A stretch of DNA of 64,000 nt from Clostridiaceae bacterium (GTDB lineage Bacteria; Bacillota; Clostridia; Lachnospirales; Lachnospiraceae). Position 1 is the first letter of the stretch. Every line of letters begins with the position of its first letter. The notes below the pieces were generated by a model, which was not told where the DNA came from, ran no database searches, and was given only the letters and a program-made list of their open reading frames with translations. The stretch covers positions 37,430-101,429 of the forward strand of contig QXWR01000015.1 of the NCBI GenBank assembly GCA_009911065.1, written 5' to 3'. This document shows positions 1 through 8,936 of this stretch, in pieces. Both the position numbers and the translations under genes were made by a program.

Positions 1-1
1 A

Positions 2-433
2 GGGCCTACCATACCAAAGGAAGTGGCAAAATATGAGCTTCCAGTGGACTTAGACGAGCTTTTGGACGGGCTTACTCTGGCAAAGCTGCAAAGGATTTTT
101 AATCAGGTTATGAAGCGGCAGCAGGATAAGATGGACCCCATTCGCAGCCGGTTTGGGACGATTGAGAAAGAGCCGATCAGTTTGGAGGCTCGAATTATGA
201 ATGTGATGCAGTTTGCCAGACAGCACCGCAAATTCCGTTTCCGGCAGATGCTAAAAGGGAAGGAAGACCGGTTGGAGGTTGTGGTGACGTTTCTGGCGAT
301 TTTGGAGCTGATGAAGATTGGCAAAATCCGGCTGACGCAGGAACATATTTTTGATGATATGGATATTGAAACCCTGGAAGAAGAAGGGGAAGAAGAGGAA
401 CTGGAACTGGAGTTAGATGGTTTGGAGGGATAG
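2..433 (+). CDS. scpA: Segregation and condensation protein A, 3' part (start lies before the window)
   Basis: ScpA is the kleisin subunit of the Smc-ScpAB condensin that organises and segregates the chromosome. The frame is open from base 2, so a GTG at 23 is probably internal and the gene is cut by the window edge. What remains is the linker and C-terminal winged-helix domain, which in the family binds the Smc head; the segment around VVVTFLAILELMKIGKIRL is typical of it. The protein ends in a run of Glu/Leu-rich acidic residues. scpB follows after 6 bases, the usual arrangement in Firmicutes. Identification rests on the C-terminal domain plus the scpB neighbour. Confidence 0.93.
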   Translation, partial: GPTIPKEVAKYELPVDLDELLDGLTLAKLQRIFNQVMKRQQDKMDPIRSRFGTIEKEPISLEARIMNVMQFARQHRKFRFRQMLKGKEDRLEVVVTFLAILELMKIGKIRLTQEHIFDDMDIETLEEEGEEEELELELDGLEG

Positions 434-439
434 GCAGGC

Positions 440-1087
440 ATGGAGAGTCCACAGCAGAATCCGGGAGAGGATTATCCGGAGAGGGATTGGGAGGCAATTA
501 TAGAGGCAGTGCTGTTTACCATGGGAAACTCGGTGGAGTTAAGGCAGTTGGCCATAGCCATTGGACAGAGCGAGAGTGTGGCAAGACAGGTGACAGAGGG
601 CCTGCAAAAGCGGTATGAGCAGGAAAACCGGGGAATCCAGGTGATTGAGCTGGAAAACACCTTTCAGATGTGTACCAGAACCCGGTATTATGAAAATCTC
701 ATTCGGGTGGCAGCAGCGCCGAAAAAACATATGCTGACGGATGTGATGTTGGAAACGTTGTCAATTATTGCCTACAAACAACCAGTGACAAAATTGGAAA
801 TCTCAAAAATCCGGGGAGTTTCCTCTGATCATGCGGTAAACCGTCTGGTGGAATATGGGCTGGTAGGGGAAGCCGGCCGATTGGACGCGCCGGGGCGGCC
901 TGTGCTCTTTGCCACCACAGAAGAATTTTTAAGGCGGTTTGGCATTGGGTCCATGATTGACCTTCCCAGCATGAATCCGGAACAGGAGGAGGAGATTTTG
1001 CATGAGGTGGAGGAAGAGCTGCAGATGAAGTTAAACGGGCAGGGGGAGATTTTAGAGTCTTCCAAAGAAGGGGAACCAGAGATTTGA
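440..1087 (+). CDS. scpB: Segregation and condensation protein B
   Basis: ScpB is the second non-Smc subunit of bacterial condensin; it dimerises and binds the ScpA linker. The 215-residue product has the two winged-helix domains of the family: an N-terminal one starting near EAIIEAVLFTMGNSVELRQL and a second containing ETLSIIAYKQPVTKLEISKI and GRPVLFATTEEFLRRFGI, both strongly conserved. Length is normal. An extra acidic tail of about 35 residues follows the last domain. The ATG at 440 is preceded by a weak GAGGGA site and lies 6 bases after scpA, so the two are surely co-translated. No clear terminator follows; the next gene has its own promoter. Confidence 0.96.
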   Translation: MESPQQNPGEDYPERDWEAIIEAVLFTMGNSVELRQLAIAIGQSESVARQVTEGLQKRYEQENRGIQVIELENTFQMCTRTRYYENLIRVAAAPKKHMLTDVMLETLSIIAYKQPVTKLEISKIRGVSSDHAVNRLVEYGLVGEAGRLDAPGRPVLFATTEEFLRRFGIGSMIDLPSMNPEQEEEILHEVEEELQMKLNGQGEILESSKEGEPEI

Positions 1088-1133
1088 AATGGGAATACAG
1101 GTTAGAAAGGGCAGGAACCTGGCGGTTTTTGTC

Positions 1134-1162
1134 TTGACTTGATATGGATAACATGATACTAT
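1134..1162 (+). promoter_or_regulatory. Promoter of dut operon
   Basis: TTGACT at 1134-1139 and TACTAT at 1157-1162 are separated by 17 bases, a near-consensus sigma-A promoter about 80 bases before dut. Confidence 0.65.
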
Positions 1163-1240
1163 TAAAGTTGAGACAGGTTTGCAAATTGCCAAATATATGG
1201 AAGAATTTTCCAAATCTGGCAATAGAAGAGGTTTGAAATC

Positions 1241-1675
1241 ATGCCAAGGATAAAGATTCGATATTTTCATCCATGGATGGAAAAACTGTCCTATGTGGAC
1301 GGCAAATCAGATTGGATTGACCTGCGCTCGGCAGAAGATGTAGCCATGAAGGCAGGAGAGTTTCGTCTGATTCCTTTGGGAATTGCCATGGAGCTGCCAG
1401 CAGGATATGAGGCTCATGTGGTTCCCAGAAGCAGTACCTATAAGAATTTTGGAATTATCCAGACAAACCATATGGGTGTGATTGATGAAAGCTATTGCGG
1501 AGACCATGACCAGTGGTTTTTTCCTGCCTATGCCCTTCGGGATACGCAGATACAAAAGGGGGACCGGATTTGTCAGTTCCGAATTATGGAACATCAGCCG
1601 GTAATTGAATTTGAAGAAGTTGACAGTTTAGGACATGAAGACCGGGGAGGAATCGGAAGTACCGGCAGAAAGTGA
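1241..1675 (+). CDS. dut: dUTP diphosphatase (dUTPase)
   Basis: Hydrolyses dUTP to dUMP and pyrophosphate, keeping uracil out of DNA and supplying dUMP for thymidylate synthesis. The 144-residue protein shows the trimeric dUTPase motifs in order: DLRSAED near residue 28, the [11 protein letters not shown] substrate loop near residue 62, [10 protein letters not shown] near residue 79 with the catalytic Asp, the [10 protein letters not shown] motif near 107, and a C-terminal glycine-rich RGGIGSTG that closes over the active site. All key residues appear present. It is the first gene of a transcript that probably continues into the TPR protein 9 bases downstream. Confidence 0.95.
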   Translation: MPRIKIRYFHPWMEKLSYVDGKSDWIDLRSAEDVAMKAGEFRLIPLGIAMELPAGYEAHVVPRSSTYKNFGIIQTNHMGVIDESYCGDHDQWFFPAYALRDTQIQKGDRICQFRIMEHQPVIEFEEVDSLGHEDRGGIGSTGRK

Positions 1676-1684
1676 TGGAGAGAC

Positions 1685-2821
1685 GTGAGCGATTACGGAA
1701 GATATGATGACAGAACCAGTTCGCGCCGGGGAAGTAGTGGAAGACCCACAGACAGCCGCCGGGGGCAGAACGTAAGCCGGGAGCCTGCCAGAGGAAACCG
1801 GGGCGGATCTTCTTCTGAGCGCAGAAATACAGGCGGTGGAACCGTGAGGCCTATGAGATCCTCCGGGGCAAGATCCTCAGGGCGGACCCATACAAATTCT
1901 TCCCGCAGAGGAGGCAGTCCGGCCCGATCCGGAGGCTGGGCCATGGAGGATGAGAGAGCGCGTGCAAGAGCGAGGGCCAGAAAGAAAAAGAAGCGCAGAC
2001 AACAGAAGATGATGTTTGGGATAATGTCTCTGATAGTTTTGATGGTGATCGGCGGCATTGTTTATGGCGTTATGGGCTATCAGCGGGACAAGAAGAAACA
2101 AGAGCTTCTGGCAGAAGGCGTAAGTCTGCTGGAGGAAGGCAACTTTGATGGAGCCATAGGGCGGCTGGACGAGGCCCTTCAGTGGTCAAAGGGAAAGATT
2201 GGAGAGTTTGAGACCAATGTGCTGCTTTACCGGGCGGATGCAGAGTATCGTCTCGAAGACTATTCGGCAGCTTTAAATACGTATAACCTTCTTCAAACGA
2301 GTGATGAGGAGAATACCCAATACAAGAAGGGGGCTGCTCAATGTATGGTAAAAATGGGCGATTATGACTCGGCTCTGGAGCTTGGCGTAATCGACGGATA
2401 TATTTACAATCTAAGGGCGCTGGAACAGATTGCTGCTGAGGAATACGATGCAGCTTTGGAATGGATTGCCAGAGGCAAGGCGGCAGGGGGCGATGCGATG
2501 CAGGATTTGTCCTACAATGAAGCTGTCATATGGGAGAATAAAGGAGATTATGCCAAAGCCCTGGAATTGTTTGAAGCTTATAGGGAAAAATATGGTTCGG
2601 ATGAGAATGTAGAACGGGAGATCACTTTTTTGAAAAGCCGTCTGGAACATTATGAGGAGACGGAGGGAACGGAAAGCGGCTTAGATCCTTTGGCGGAAAA
2701 TCCCCAGGCAGAACAGTCCAATGAAACGGCTGCATTGACACAAGGGGAGCAGGGAGCCGGCGGCGAGGAAAGCCAGACAAACGGGGAAAGTGAAACCAGT
2801 GGCAACGGAGCCGTGGGCTGA
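1685..2821 (+). CDS. Membrane-anchored TPR protein with Arg/Ser/Gly-rich N-terminus
   Basis: I do not recognise a named family. From a GTG start at 1685 the product has about 95 disordered residues very rich in Arg, Ser and Gly, then a basic stretch (RARARARKKKKRRQQK) directly before one membrane helix at about residues 108-130. A region of tetratricopeptide repeats follows (A-x-Y-x-L-x-D-Y-x-x-A pattern, about residues 138-300) and then an acidic Glu/Ser/Gly-rich tail. The basic block before the helix suggests the N-terminus is cytoplasmic and the TPRs are outside, which is inference. It sits between dut and hflX in one transcript. Similar TPR membrane proteins in Clostridia are uncharacterised. 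Confidence 0.8.
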   Translation: MSDYGRYDDRTSSRRGSSGRPTDSRRGQNVSREPARGNRGGSSSERRNTGGGTVRPMRSSGARSSGRTHTNSSRRGGSPARSGGWAMEDERARARARARKKKKRRQQKMMFGIMSLIVLMVIGGIVYGVMGYQRDKKKQELLAEGVSLLEEGNFDGAIGRLDEALQWSKGKIGEFETNVLLYRADAEYRLEDYSAALNTYNLLQTSDEENTQYKKGAAQCMVKMGDYDSALELGVIDGYIYNLRALEQIAAEEYDAALEWIARGKAAGGDAMQDLSYNEAVIWENKGDYAKALELFEAYREKYGSDENVEREITFLKSRLEHYEETEGTESGLDPLAENPQAEQSNETAALTQGEQGAGGEESQTNGESETSGNGAVG

Positions 2822-2857
2822 TGATTTTTTGAGAATATTCCTTTGACAGGAGAACAA

Positions 2858-4132
2858 ATGGCAGAATTAATTGAAGTAAAAGATATGGAAGAGCGGGTGA
2901 TCCTGATTGCCGTGGGAACAGGAGAAGGGACAGATGCCATTGCCTCTTTGAATGAACTGGAGGATCTGGTGGACACTGCTGGCGCCATTACGGTTGACAA
3001 GATTCTTCAAAATCGGGAAAATATTCACCCAGGCACTTATTTGGGGAAAGGAAAGCTTGAGGAAGTTAAGGAGCGGCTTTGGGAGTTAAATGCCACAGGA
3101 GTGGTGTGTGATGATGAACTTTCTCCTGCCCAGCTGCGCAATTTGGAGGAAGCTTTGGATACAAAAGTAATGGACCGGACCATGGTGATTCTGGATATTT
3201 TTGCGTCCCACGCCATTACCAGCGAAGGCAATATTCAGGTGGAGCTGGCTCAGTTAAAATACCGGGCGGCCCGTCTGGTAGGGCTGCGCAATTCCCTTTC
3301 CCGTTTGGGGGGAGGCATTGGCACCAGAGGACCAGGAGAAAAGAAGCTTGAGATGGACCGAAGACTGATTCATGAGAGAATTGGTCAGTTAAAGTCAGAA
3401 CTTGAGGCGGTAAAACGTCACCGGGAGGTTCAAAGAAAACAGCGGGAACGGGCGCATACGCCGGTGGCAGCGATTGTAGGATATACCAATGCAGGGAAAT
3501 CTACCCTTTTAAACCGTTTGACCCATGCAGGAATTTTGGCTGAAGATAAGCTTTTTGCCACTTTGGACCCTACCACCCGAAGCCTGGAACTAGAAAGCGG
3601 ACAGAAGATTCTGATGACGGATACCGTTGGATTCATCCGGAAACTTCCCCATCATCTGATCGAAGCTTTTAAGAGCACTTTGGAGGAAGCAAAATACAGC
3701 GATTTGATTCTTCATGTGGTGGACAGTTCCAGTCCTTATATGGATATACAGATGCATGTGGTGTATGAGACGTTAAGGGAACTGGGGGCAGACGGTAAGA
3801 CTGTGGTGACGGTCTTTAACAAGATGGACCAAAGGCAGAACGAACTGCTTCCGAGAGACCTGCATTCGGACTACCAGGTGAGAATTTCTGCAAAGACCGG
3901 TCAGGGAATAGAGGATTTGTTAAGCGTATTAGAGCGCATTTTGAGAAATCAGAATGTATATTTTGAGCGGGTATTTCCCTACTCCGAAGCAGGAAAGATA
4001 CAGCAAATCCGGAAATATGGAGAGCTTTTGTCAGAAGAATACCAGGAAGAGGGAATTGCGGTGAGGGCGTATGTTCCGGCAGAGTTATTTGCCGGACTTC
4101 AGGGGGAGAAGGATTATGGATTGGGAAGATAA
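2858..4132 (+). CDS. hflX: GTPase HflX
   Basis: HflX is a ribosome-associated GTPase that binds the large subunit and splits stalled or heat-damaged 70S ribosomes. The product has the N-terminal HflX domain (GTYLGKGKLEEVKE, DDELSPAQLRNLE), the glycine-rich linker GGGIGTRGPGEKKLEMDRR, a coiled-coil, and a G domain with P-loop GYTNAGKSTLLN, G3 DTVGF and G4 NKMD. I place the start at ATG 2858 because an ACAGGAGA ribosome site lies just before it; an in-frame TTG at 2843 would put that site inside the gene. The 3' end overlaps the next gene by 17 bases. Confidence 0.96.
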   Translation: MAELIEVKDMEERVILIAVGTGEGTDAIASLNELEDLVDTAGAITVDKILQNRENIHPGTYLGKGKLEEVKERLWELNATGVVCDDELSPAQLRNLEEALDTKVMDRTMVILDIFASHAITSEGNIQVELAQLKYRAARLVGLRNSLSRLGGGIGTRGPGEKKLEMDRRLIHERIGQLKSELEAVKRHREVQRKQRERAHTPVAAIVGYTNAGKSTLLNRLTHAGILAEDKLFATLDPTTRSLELESGQKILMTDTVGFIRKLPHHLIEAFKSTLEEAKYSDLILHVVDSSSPYMDIQMHVVYETLRELGADGKTVVTVFNKMDQRQNELLPRDLHSDYQVRISAKTGQGIEDLLSVLERILRNQNVYFERVFPYSEAGKIQQIRKYGELLSEEYQEEGIAVRAYVPAELFAGLQGEKDYGLGR

Positions 4133-4586
4133 CAAGATGGAGCGGTCAAACTGGCGCCAGGCAGACAATGCCCGGAGCGTGTGGGAGAGGAAAAGCGCCG
4201 GGGATTTGACGAAGTTTATCGTCATAGGCGTTTTCGCTGTTATACTTGTGGTTTTATACATTTACAAACCATGGGCTGGAAAGCAATACGAACGATATAT
4301 GGTTGAAATGTTGGTGACAGATAAAGAAGTGATTGAGATTGATGGCGAAAAGATTTATCTGCTGCAATGTGAGGACCGGGATGGGACAAAGTATACGTAT
4401 GAAATTGCAGATGAAGCCATGAAAGAGAATTTTGATGAGAAAGTGGTATTTCATCAGATTCGAAGAGGAAAGCATTATCAGTTTAAGGTTGGCGAGGCAG
4501 AAGAGTTTGGAGCGCATTATCCCTGTGTCTGCGGCGCCGCCAGATTGATTGAAGGATTTTCAGAAGAAAAAGAAGAAAAGAACTAA
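4116..4586 (+). CDS. Small single-pass membrane protein, unknown function
   Basis: The chosen ATG at 4116 follows AGGGGGAGAAGG and overlaps the end of hflX by 17 bases, implying translational coupling. The 156-residue product has a basic/acidic N-terminus, one membrane helix (FIVIGVFAVILVVLYIY, about residues 33-49) and an external or cytoplasmic soluble domain of alternating hydrophobic and charged residues that looks beta-rich. A CVC motif lies near the C-terminus (HYPCVCGAARLI). I know no function; similar short proteins follow hflX in other Lachnospiraceae. A strong terminator follows at once, so this is the last gene of the dut-TPR-hflX transcript. Confidence 0.78.
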   Translation: MDWEDNKMERSNWRQADNARSVWERKSAGDLTKFIVIGVFAVILVVLYIYKPWAGKQYERYMVEMLVTDKEVIEIDGEKIYLLQCEDRDGTKYTYEIADEAMKENFDEKVVFHQIRRGKHYQFKVGEAEEFGAHYPCVCGAARLIEGFSEEKEEKN

Positions 4587-4590
4587 AATC

Positions 4591-4622
4591 AAGCGGCTGC
4601 AGGATATTTTGCAGCCGCTTTT
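4591..4622. terminator. Bidirectional intrinsic terminator
   Basis: AAGCGGCTGCA at 4591-4601 pairs perfectly with TGCAGCCGCTT at 4610-4620 (8-base loop). T-rich sequence lies on both sides, so it can end the hflX transcript and the convergent GntR gene. Confidence 0.9.
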
Positions 4623-4641
4623 GATACTTCTTTTGATGTTT

Positions 4642-5352
4642 TTAGGAGGGAAGACCAGCAATGTGATTGAGCATACAAGTCATGGCTTCACCGGGACTTT
4701 GATTGCGGATGGCATCTAATATAGCCTGATGCATCCGGACCATCTGTTCTAAAGTCTGCATAAGAGAGGAAACTTTAGAGAAACTTTCTCTGGTTTCTGT
4801 CTCGCAAGCTTCTGCAATACCAGCCATGGCAGTAATCATCAGAGGATTTTTGGTATATCCGGCAATGGACTCATGGAAGCTTCGGTCAAGAGAGGGAATC
4901 TGGTCATAATTACCGCCTTCTCTGGCAGCAGCCAGCTCATTTTGAATCTGCTGCAGTTGGCGGATGTCTTCACCAGAAGCCCGTTCTGCAGCCAGCGCAG
5001 CGGCTTGTCCTTCCAGCATCAGGCGAAACTCAAGAAAGTTCTGCAAACTGGCTCCCTGAATGACTGCTTTTAAGGGGGTAGCCTCCAAAATAACCGAATA
5101 GCTGTTTACAATGGTTCCCCGCTTTGTGCGGGTAACATATCCAGACAATTCCAGAGCTTTGTAGGCTTCCCGAATGGTACTTCTGCCCACAGAAAGCTGT
5201 TCGCAGAGCACTGCTTCATTGGGAAAGATATAACCTTCTGGAAATTCGCCGCTTTGGATTAGCTGACTGATCTTCTCATATATCATGTCAGACATATTTT
5301 TTTTCGGATGTGTATTGATTAAACTCTGTAATTGGTGAATGGGGGTGGGCAT
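4642..5352 (-). CDS. GntR/FadR-family transcriptional regulator
   Basis: A 236-residue regulator with an N-terminal winged helix (IYEKISQLIQSGEF...SVGRSTIREAYKAL...GTIVNS) and a C-terminal all-helical FCD ligand domain (FLEFRLMLEGQAAALAAERA, with His residues in SFHESIAGYTKN and HQAILDAI that bind a metal in this family). Known FCD regulators sense small carboxylates or sugar acids. The ATG at 5352 has a GGAG site 11 bases upstream and lies about 43 bases after a consensus promoter; an in-frame codon at 5430 overlaps that promoter, so it is rejected as the start. GTTGTC/GACAAC half-sites around the promoter suggest autoregulation. The ligand is unknown, and no metabolic gene is adjacent. Confidence 0.9.
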   Translation of the reverse strand: MPTPIHQLQSLINTHPKKNMSDMIYEKISQLIQSGEFPEGYIFPNEAVLCEQLSVGRSTIREAYKALELSGYVTRTKRGTIVNSYSVILEATPLKAVIQGASLQNFLEFRLMLEGQAAALAAERASGEDIRQLQQIQNELAAAREGGNYDQIPSLDRSFHESIAGYTKNPLMITAMAGIAEACETETRESFSKVSSLMQTLEQMVRMHQAILDAIRNQSPGEAMTCMLNHIAGLPS

Positions 5353-5401
5353 AGTAGAGAAATCTCCTGTCTGTGTGGTCTGTGTGTTGTCATGCAACCT
5401 T

Positions 5402-5430
5402 ATTATAGTATGAAACCAGAAGCTTGTCAA
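5402..5430 (-). promoter_or_regulatory. Consensus promoter of the GntR gene
   Basis: On the minus strand TTGACA (5430-5425), a 17-base spacer and TATAAT (5407-5402) make a perfect sigma-A promoter. A GTTGTC half-site at 5386-5391 is just downstream of the expected start point. Confidence 0.88.
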
Positions 5431-5466
5431 AGGAGATTTTTACTGGAAATGAGTTAGCAGAGTTCT

Positions 5467-5523
5467 GTTGTCTACTTGAATGATGTCGGACAACATACTT
5501 AAAAATCTTGTTATTCAGACAAC
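5467..5523. promoter_or_regulatory. Candidate GntR operator half-sites
   Basis: GTTGTC at 5467-5472 and GACAAC at 5489-5494 form an inverted repeat, the second overlapping a compact TGTC-G-GACA at 5484-5492. A further GACAAC lies at 5518-5523 and GTTGTC at 5386-5391. Four copies in 140 bases around the regulator's promoter suggest a binding array. Assignment to the GntR protein is inference. Confidence 0.45.
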
Positions 5524-5606
5524 AAACAGGGGGAATGAGCTGCCTTGGCCTCCCACTTCCCTGTTTCTGCCTTATAAAACCTTATAAAAGAAAGCTTTTG
5601 ATCGTT

Positions 5607-6881
5607 TTATCCATACAGTTCTCCAATTCCAGACACTGCTACATAAATATGGGAAATCTTATACCAGGTGGGAAAGTCAATCACACCTGTCTGAGGCAGT
5701 CCAAATACAGATTGGAATGATTTTACTGCAGCAGCAGTGGCAGGGCCAAAAATCCCGTCCGGAATCACACTTGGAATTGCAGAGTAGATGGAGGCGATGG
5801 TCCGCAGCTGTTCCTGCACCTGACGGACCTTCTGACCAGAGCTGCCAAGAGTCAGATTGTAACCAGGCCAGGAAGAGGGAATGCCGGCGATTTCTTCTGC
5901 AGTGTTTATATACATGTTTTCTCCATAAAAGTTCCGGATAATCTCAATGGGACTATAACCTTGTTCCCCCAAATCGCAGGAACCCCACTGGGTCATCCAG
6001 CCCCGGTGGAGACACTGGACCTGTTTTCCGTCACAATATTGGGTGAGAATCGGCTGTTTTACTTCCGGGCGAGACAGATAGTTGTCAAATATTTCATCCA
6101 CAATCACAGAGATGCTTTCATAAATGTTTCTTCCATAAATCCATTTATGATCAAAAGCAGTGGAGGAGGTAATGGTAAAATCATATCCCCGGTTGCGGTA
6201 ATGTTCGGTATAGACCCGGTTTAAGGTAAAGCTCATAATAGCCAAAACGTTGGCAGTGATGGTTGCCTGAGGCCAGGTGGCATAAATTTCACTGGAGGCC
6301 ACATTTTTGATGTAATCCCGGTAGGGGACATAATAGTTTTTGGCAGTGGAATCGGTGGGAACCCCGTCATGGACCACAATGGTCTGGGGAACGACAACCC
6401 GGCTAAGAACAATTTCGCCGCTTTCTCCCACTGGCTGAATTTCCGGCTCGGCAATTTTAGGAGGATAATTGCCATATAAAGTGTGGTCCGGAATGACAAT
6501 GGGATTTTCTACTGGCTGCGAATCGCTTTCCGGTTCCAGGCGCACCGGTTGGAGGGCTGTTGCATCTGGAAGAATTTCTGTGCCGGATATATAGGCAGTT
6601 TTGTATCCAGGGGCAGAGATTTTCAAGTTGTATTCTGAGTATGGCTGCTGATCGCTGGGCTGTAAGCTGTATTCCAGCAGAGGAGCAGGCAGGGTGATCT
6701 GGTCAGTCTGACCAGAGGAGTTGGTGGTGGTCTCTTCCAGGGTGCTGTCCGGTTCTCCTTTGTAGGAAATGGAGATGGTTGCATTTCGAATGGGGAAATT
6801 GTTTTCAATATTTACCACATGGACCTGTAAAAAACCTTGAGATGGGGAATCTGCGACAGCAGCCGACATGGTTTTTTTCAT
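5607..6881 (-). CDS. SpoIID-like protein with C-terminal peptidoglycan-binding domain
   Basis: The 424-residue product has three parts. Residues about 17-117 resemble a carboxypeptidase-regulatory-like beta-sandwich (VHVVNIENNFPIRNATISIS). Residues about 183-325 resemble the SpoIID/LytB domain (YVPYRDYIKNVASSEI...WP...ITANVLAIMSFTLNR) with the Glu at 198 that matches the SpoIID catalytic Glu. Residues about 346-409 are a PG_binding_1 repeat (LGSSGQKVRQVQEQL...DGIFGPATAAAVKSFQ). SpoIID is a lytic transglycosylase acting on spore septal peptidoglycan. No signal peptide or membrane helix is visible, so a spore-layer or mother-cell protein is plausible. This is inference. No strong sigma-A promoter is seen upstream, which would fit a sporulation sigma factor. 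Confidence 0.75.
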   Translation of the reverse strand: MKKTMSAAVADSPSQGFLQVHVVNIENNFPIRNATISISYKGEPDSTLEETTTNSSGQTDQITLPAPLLEYSLQPSDQQPYSEYNLKISAPGYKTAYISGTEILPDATALQPVRLEPESDSQPVENPIVIPDHTLYGNYPPKIAEPEIQPVGESGEIVLSRVVVPQTIVVHDGVPTDSTAKNYYVPYRDYIKNVASSEIYATWPQATITANVLAIMSFTLNRVYTEHYRNRGYDFTITSSTAFDHKWIYGRNIYESISVIVDEIFDNYLSRPEVKQPILTQYCDGKQVQCLHRGWMTQWGSCDLGEQGYSPIEIIRNFYGENMYINTAEEIAGIPSSWPGYNLTLGSSGQKVRQVQEQLRTIASIYSAIPSVIPDGIFGPATAAAVKSFQSVFGLPQTGVIDFPTWYKISHIYVAVSGIGELYG

Positions 6882-6970
6882 AGGAACGCCTCAATAGGGT
6901 GTAATTGGTACTAATATATTCAGAAGAAAGAAAGATAGGAACCATTTTCATGTGGGTTCTGAAAAAATCT

Positions 6971-8815
6971 TTATATAACCAATTTGTACTTTTTTTGCAG
7001 TAATTGATCAACATCTGGTTGTGAACTGGCAGCGATCCATTCCAACTCGTCGGAACTTAATTCTGGTATTGAAAATTTTTCAATGTATTTTTTTTGATAG
7101 CAATAATACCCGCCTTCAATGGAATAGCTTGTGTTCGAGACATAATAATCCATGATTGAAGAATTTAGTATCTTTGCAAGTGTTACAAGTGGAATGTGCT
7201 CGTTTTCAAAGACAGCATATCCATTGCAGAACAAAGCATTTTCATCATCAATATAAATAAATTTAGGATGATTTGCAAATGTGGGAAACATAAGCTTTTT
7301 GCCATATTTATTTAGCCCTTGTGTCCTTCCATATGCATACCAAGTACCTGCATTGCACTTTCCCTTATCTCTCTCATCAAGAATCGGTTTCATTTTAAGT
7401 AAGTAAGTATATGCATAGGGGTATTTCTCCATAAATATGCTCTCATCAATAAGTTCATATCCATTTTTTCCTTTGACATATGGGAATAGGATATGCTGCA
7501 AGGCTTCTTTTGGATTTGTGCAGTTTTTAAGCTCTGGAATTTTGTATATTGGCTTTACGACTTCAGATTCAATGGGGTATCTTATATCATCCACCATCTT
7601 ATAGAAATCACCATTCAACGATTCTACAAAGTATATTCCGTCTCGTAATGTTGCAATCCCAGTGCGGATAAAATCTTTAATGGGATATTTTTGACTTTCT
7701 ATGGAAGCAATATTATTCAAAGTTTTTTCATCAACTAAGATCCATCCATTTTTATCAAGGGATTTTACTGGAAGGGAATGAAAAGACATTGTTTTCAGTG
7801 CTTTGTATATATTTTCTGTCTTCTCCATGACCGAGTACCAAATCTTATCTTGAGGTGACTTGGAAAGCTTTATAATGCAATTATAGGTTCGGACCGGTTT
7901 GAAGACCATATTATCAGCAAAGTCTAATATTGAACACACATGTTTTCCTTTTTGCAGCAACTCCCTTAAATTTTCTGCTGACTTTATGGTAAGGAAATTA
8001 TTCGGTACAATAAATTCTAAAAGTCCGGTTGGAGTTAATTGATTCAGTCCATGTTCAATAAAAGCATAGAATAGGTTGAACACGCCTGTTTTGGTTGTTG
8101 CAAATGACTTTTTCAAAAATGATATGGTTGATTTGTTCAAATCGTGTGTGTTTACATATGGAGGATTTCCAATGATGAAATCAAAACATCCTTCTTTTGG
8201 GAAAAGGGACCTCCAGTCCGAAGATATACTATCCGTGGTGACAAGATTATCGTTCAGCTCCTGCAAAACGATTCCGTTCATAAAACAGTATATTTGCAAA
8301 ACATAACGGCATCGTCTGATGTTTTCTGCCAATATATCAATTCCAAAAATATTATTTTCAATAATCTCAACAATATCTACTTTGAATCGATTATGAATTT
8401 CTTCAATCGTAGATATTAAGAAAATGCCACAACCACAACCTGGATCAATAATCCTTGTATTTTTGTCCCATTTGGTGATATTTGCAAATAAATCCCTCGC
8501 AATATAGTCTGAAATATACTTGGGAGTAAAAACAATTCCGTTTTCGGTTTTTTCATTTTGTTCGATCATATATTCAAAAAATTCGATTAACATTTCAATA
8601 TCAACCGGAAATTTATGATCAGCAAAAACGGTTTTCACCTGGTCAATGCCTTTTTGCGACTGGTCTCCTTGCATTGGAAATGTATTTTCGTTACAGGCAT
8701 AGCCTAATTGTGAGAGGAAGTATGCAATTAATCCAATTTCAATTTCATTTGTTGTATAGTTGGAAAGAAAAGACATTACTTGACGAAAAAAATCGACTTT
8801 ATTGGTCTTGTCCAT
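6971..8815 (-). CDS. N6-adenine DNA methyltransferase (Eco57I/TaqI-like)
   Basis: The 614-residue protein is a class I SAM-dependent DNA methylase. Motif I IDPGCGCGIFL lies at about residues 123-133, motif IV NPPY at 217-220 (adenine-N6 type), and a long C-terminal part resembles TaqI-type target-recognition domains (GYAVFENEHIPLVTLAKILNS). The first 90 residues form a helical domain of unknown role. An AAAGGAGA ribosome site precedes the ATG. I see no endonuclease motif in the protein and no nuclease gene on either side, so it may be an orphan methylase, or a self-contained enzyme whose N-terminal part I cannot classify. The coding sequence is visibly A+T-richer than neighbours and lies with an XRE regulator between two chromosomal genes, as expected of an acquired defence or epigenetic island. 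Confidence 0.85.
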   Translation of the reverse strand: MDKTNKVDFFRQVMSFLSNYTTNEIEIGLIAYFLSQLGYACNENTFPMQGDQSQKGIDQVKTVFADHKFPVDIEMLIEFFEYMIEQNEKTENGIVFTPKYISDYIARDLFANITKWDKNTRIIDPGCGCGIFLISTIEEIHNRFKVDIVEIIENNIFGIDILAENIRRCRYVLQIYCFMNGIVLQELNDNLVTTDSISSDWRSLFPKEGCFDFIIGNPPYVNTHDLNKSTISFLKKSFATTKTGVFNLFYAFIEHGLNQLTPTGLLEFIVPNNFLTIKSAENLRELLQKGKHVCSILDFADNMVFKPVRTYNCIIKLSKSPQDKIWYSVMEKTENIYKALKTMSFHSLPVKSLDKNGWILVDEKTLNNIASIESQKYPIKDFIRTGIATLRDGIYFVESLNGDFYKMVDDIRYPIESEVVKPIYKIPELKNCTNPKEALQHILFPYVKGKNGYELIDESIFMEKYPYAYTYLLKMKPILDERDKGKCNAGTWYAYGRTQGLNKYGKKLMFPTFANHPKFIYIDDENALFCNGYAVFENEHIPLVTLAKILNSSIMDYYVSNTSYSIEGGYYCYQKKYIEKFSIPELSSDELEWIAASSQPDVDQLLQKKYKLVI

Positions 8816-8936
8816 GGTGTCTCCTTTGTTATTTAGATGTCAGCATTTTGTTCTTTTATCTGCACATCCATGATGTGTGTTTCCGTATTGTGGATTCCTG
8901 CGTTTTTAGCAATTTCCAAAAAATCGTTTTGTATCT

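Noticed and set aside
8816..8936. A restriction endonuclease gene next to the methylase
   Set aside because: The gap of 121 bases holds no open frame of useful size, and the flanking genes are an XRE regulator and a SpoIID-like protein.
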